From Symsagittifera roscoffensis (lineage: Eukaryota > Xenacoelomorpha > Acoela > Convolutidae): DNA of 64,000 nucleotides. The stretch lies in NCBI RefSeq assembly GCF_963678635.1, contig NC_087062.1:50606178-50670177 (forward strand). The letters are read 5' to 3'. Shown one piece after another: positions 63,787 to 64,000 of this stretch. A program made the translations under genes and the position numbers. The notes beneath the pieces are model-generated. The model worked only from the letters and a program-made list of their open reading frames with translations, ran no database searches and was not told where the DNA came from. Within the stretch, counting starts at the first letter, position 1; each line of letters begins with the position of its first letter.

Positions 63787-64000
63787 AAGGTAGAGCCACT
63801 CATCAAATGGTAATCACTATCTGCAGATAATCTATTGCATATTGAAATTCCTAACAAGTAGATTTTCTGCGAACGAAAAGAAAAACTTCTTAGTTGCTGA
63901 CTAATCCAAAAAAAATTTCGCGAGAATTGATAAACATGCGATGTAGGTCAAATGGTAGAGCGCCTACTTAGCAAGCCAGAAGTACGGGGAGCAATACTCC

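Larger units (their letters stand above)
31469..64000 (+). repeat. Tandem array of A/B tRNA-Ala dimers, + strand
   Basis: About 75 dimers of roughly 440 bp. The A unit has the consensus acceptor GGGGATG/CATCTCC with G3:U70, D arm GCTC/GAGC, anticodon arm CTCGC/GCGAG, T arm CGGGG/CCCCG with loop ATCGATG, and discriminator A. The B unit keeps the acceptor and T stem but has a broken anticodon stem. The two spacers are homologous to each other: GCCGACTGAAAC before A and GCTGACTAAGCG before B; TCTCCAGATAATCTATTGC after A and TTCTTCAGAAAACTACTGA after B. The dimer therefore arose from a monomer of about 220 bp. No TTTT follows the tRNA directly; the first lies about 90-110 nt downstream. Confidence 0.92.
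56980..64000 (+). pseudogene. B-type tRNA-Ala pseudogenes, group 6 (16 units)
   Basis: Units at 56980-57053, 57409-57481, 57850-57923, 58279-58351, 58719-58792, 59158-59230, 59595-59667, 60034-60106, 60473-60545, 61307-61379, 61742-61814, 62177-62249, 62617-62689, 63057-63129, 63497-63569, and 63937 cut by the window end. AGC and ATC forms alternate. 63497 has TAGCTC, an A-type D stem, in a B body, which suggests conversion. Confidence 0.72.
62177..64000 (+). repeat. 1320 bp higher-order repeat, second copy cut by window end
   Basis: Three dimers from 62177 recur from 63497. The A units at 62394 and 63714 share the D-loop change AAATATTA and the CCAAAGGTAGAGCC flank. The B units at 62617 and 63937 share an ACATGCGATG start. 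Confidence 0.75.

Noticed and set aside
25816..64000. CRISPR array
   Set aside because: Repeats are 215-440 bp with homologous, not unique, spacers, and the repeated part is a tRNA.
31585..64000. tRNA-derived SINE insertions
   Set aside because: Units are strictly head-to-tail with shared spacers. No target-site duplications, no 3' poly-A or simple tail, and no unrelated flanking DNA are seen.
1..64000. Bacterial or organellar tRNA cluster
   Set aside because: There are no interspersed genes, no variety of tRNA types and no Shine-Dalgarno-led frames. The internal promoter boxes and T5 ends point to eukaryotic nuclear Pol III.

Overview
This window is nuclear eukaryotic DNA made almost entirely of tandemly repeated, mostly decayed tRNA genes. 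It is AT-rich. I find no protein-coding gene: every open reading frame is short and is a chance translation of a repeat unit. About 205 tRNA-like units can be placed. The body of the tRNA-Ala units resembles cytosolic tRNA-Ala of plants and arthropods, with a G3:U70 pair and a T-loop that begins with A. I cannot name the organism from sequence alone. Bacteria and organelles are unlikely because of the long monotonous array, the recognisable internal A and B boxes, and the T5 terminators directly after the tRNA-Ser units.

The layout has four domains. (1) 1-16,722: tRNA-Ser-derived units on the + strand, roughly one per 0.7 kb (24 units). It includes a 4.43 kb higher-order repeat present twice. 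(2) 16,723-25,815: the same Ser family on the - strand (13 units). Unit subtypes occur in mirrored order, so domains 1 and 2 form a large diverged inverted repeat with a convergent junction near 16.72 kb. (3) 25,816-31,468: tRNA-Ala-derived units on the - strand, one per about 215 bp (26 units), largely alternating between an anticodon CGC type and a more degraded TGC type. (4) 31,469-64,000: tRNA-Ala units on the + strand, divergent from domain 3. These are about 440 bp dimers made of an 'A' unit (often intact, anticodon TGC or AGC) and a 'B' unit (anticodon stem destroyed). Domain 4 holds several recent higher-order duplications (435, 870, 880, 1320 and 2229 bp) and a compact rearranged block at 43.4-46.8 kb.

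Three Ala(TGC) copies (42,115; 56,757; 59,375) are identical over all 73 nt with every stem paired. They are the best candidates for functional genes. The rest show a graded series of defects. Position 34 of the anticodon varies freely within the Ala family (AGC, TGC, CGC and one GGC). A minority of units have moved to another amino acid's anticodon on an unchanged body: Ser body with GCA, GCC or GTT; Ala body with TGA or TGT. The whole locus looks like a tRNA-gene satellite evolving by unequal exchange and gene conversion. Whether any of it is transcribed cannot be judged from sequence.
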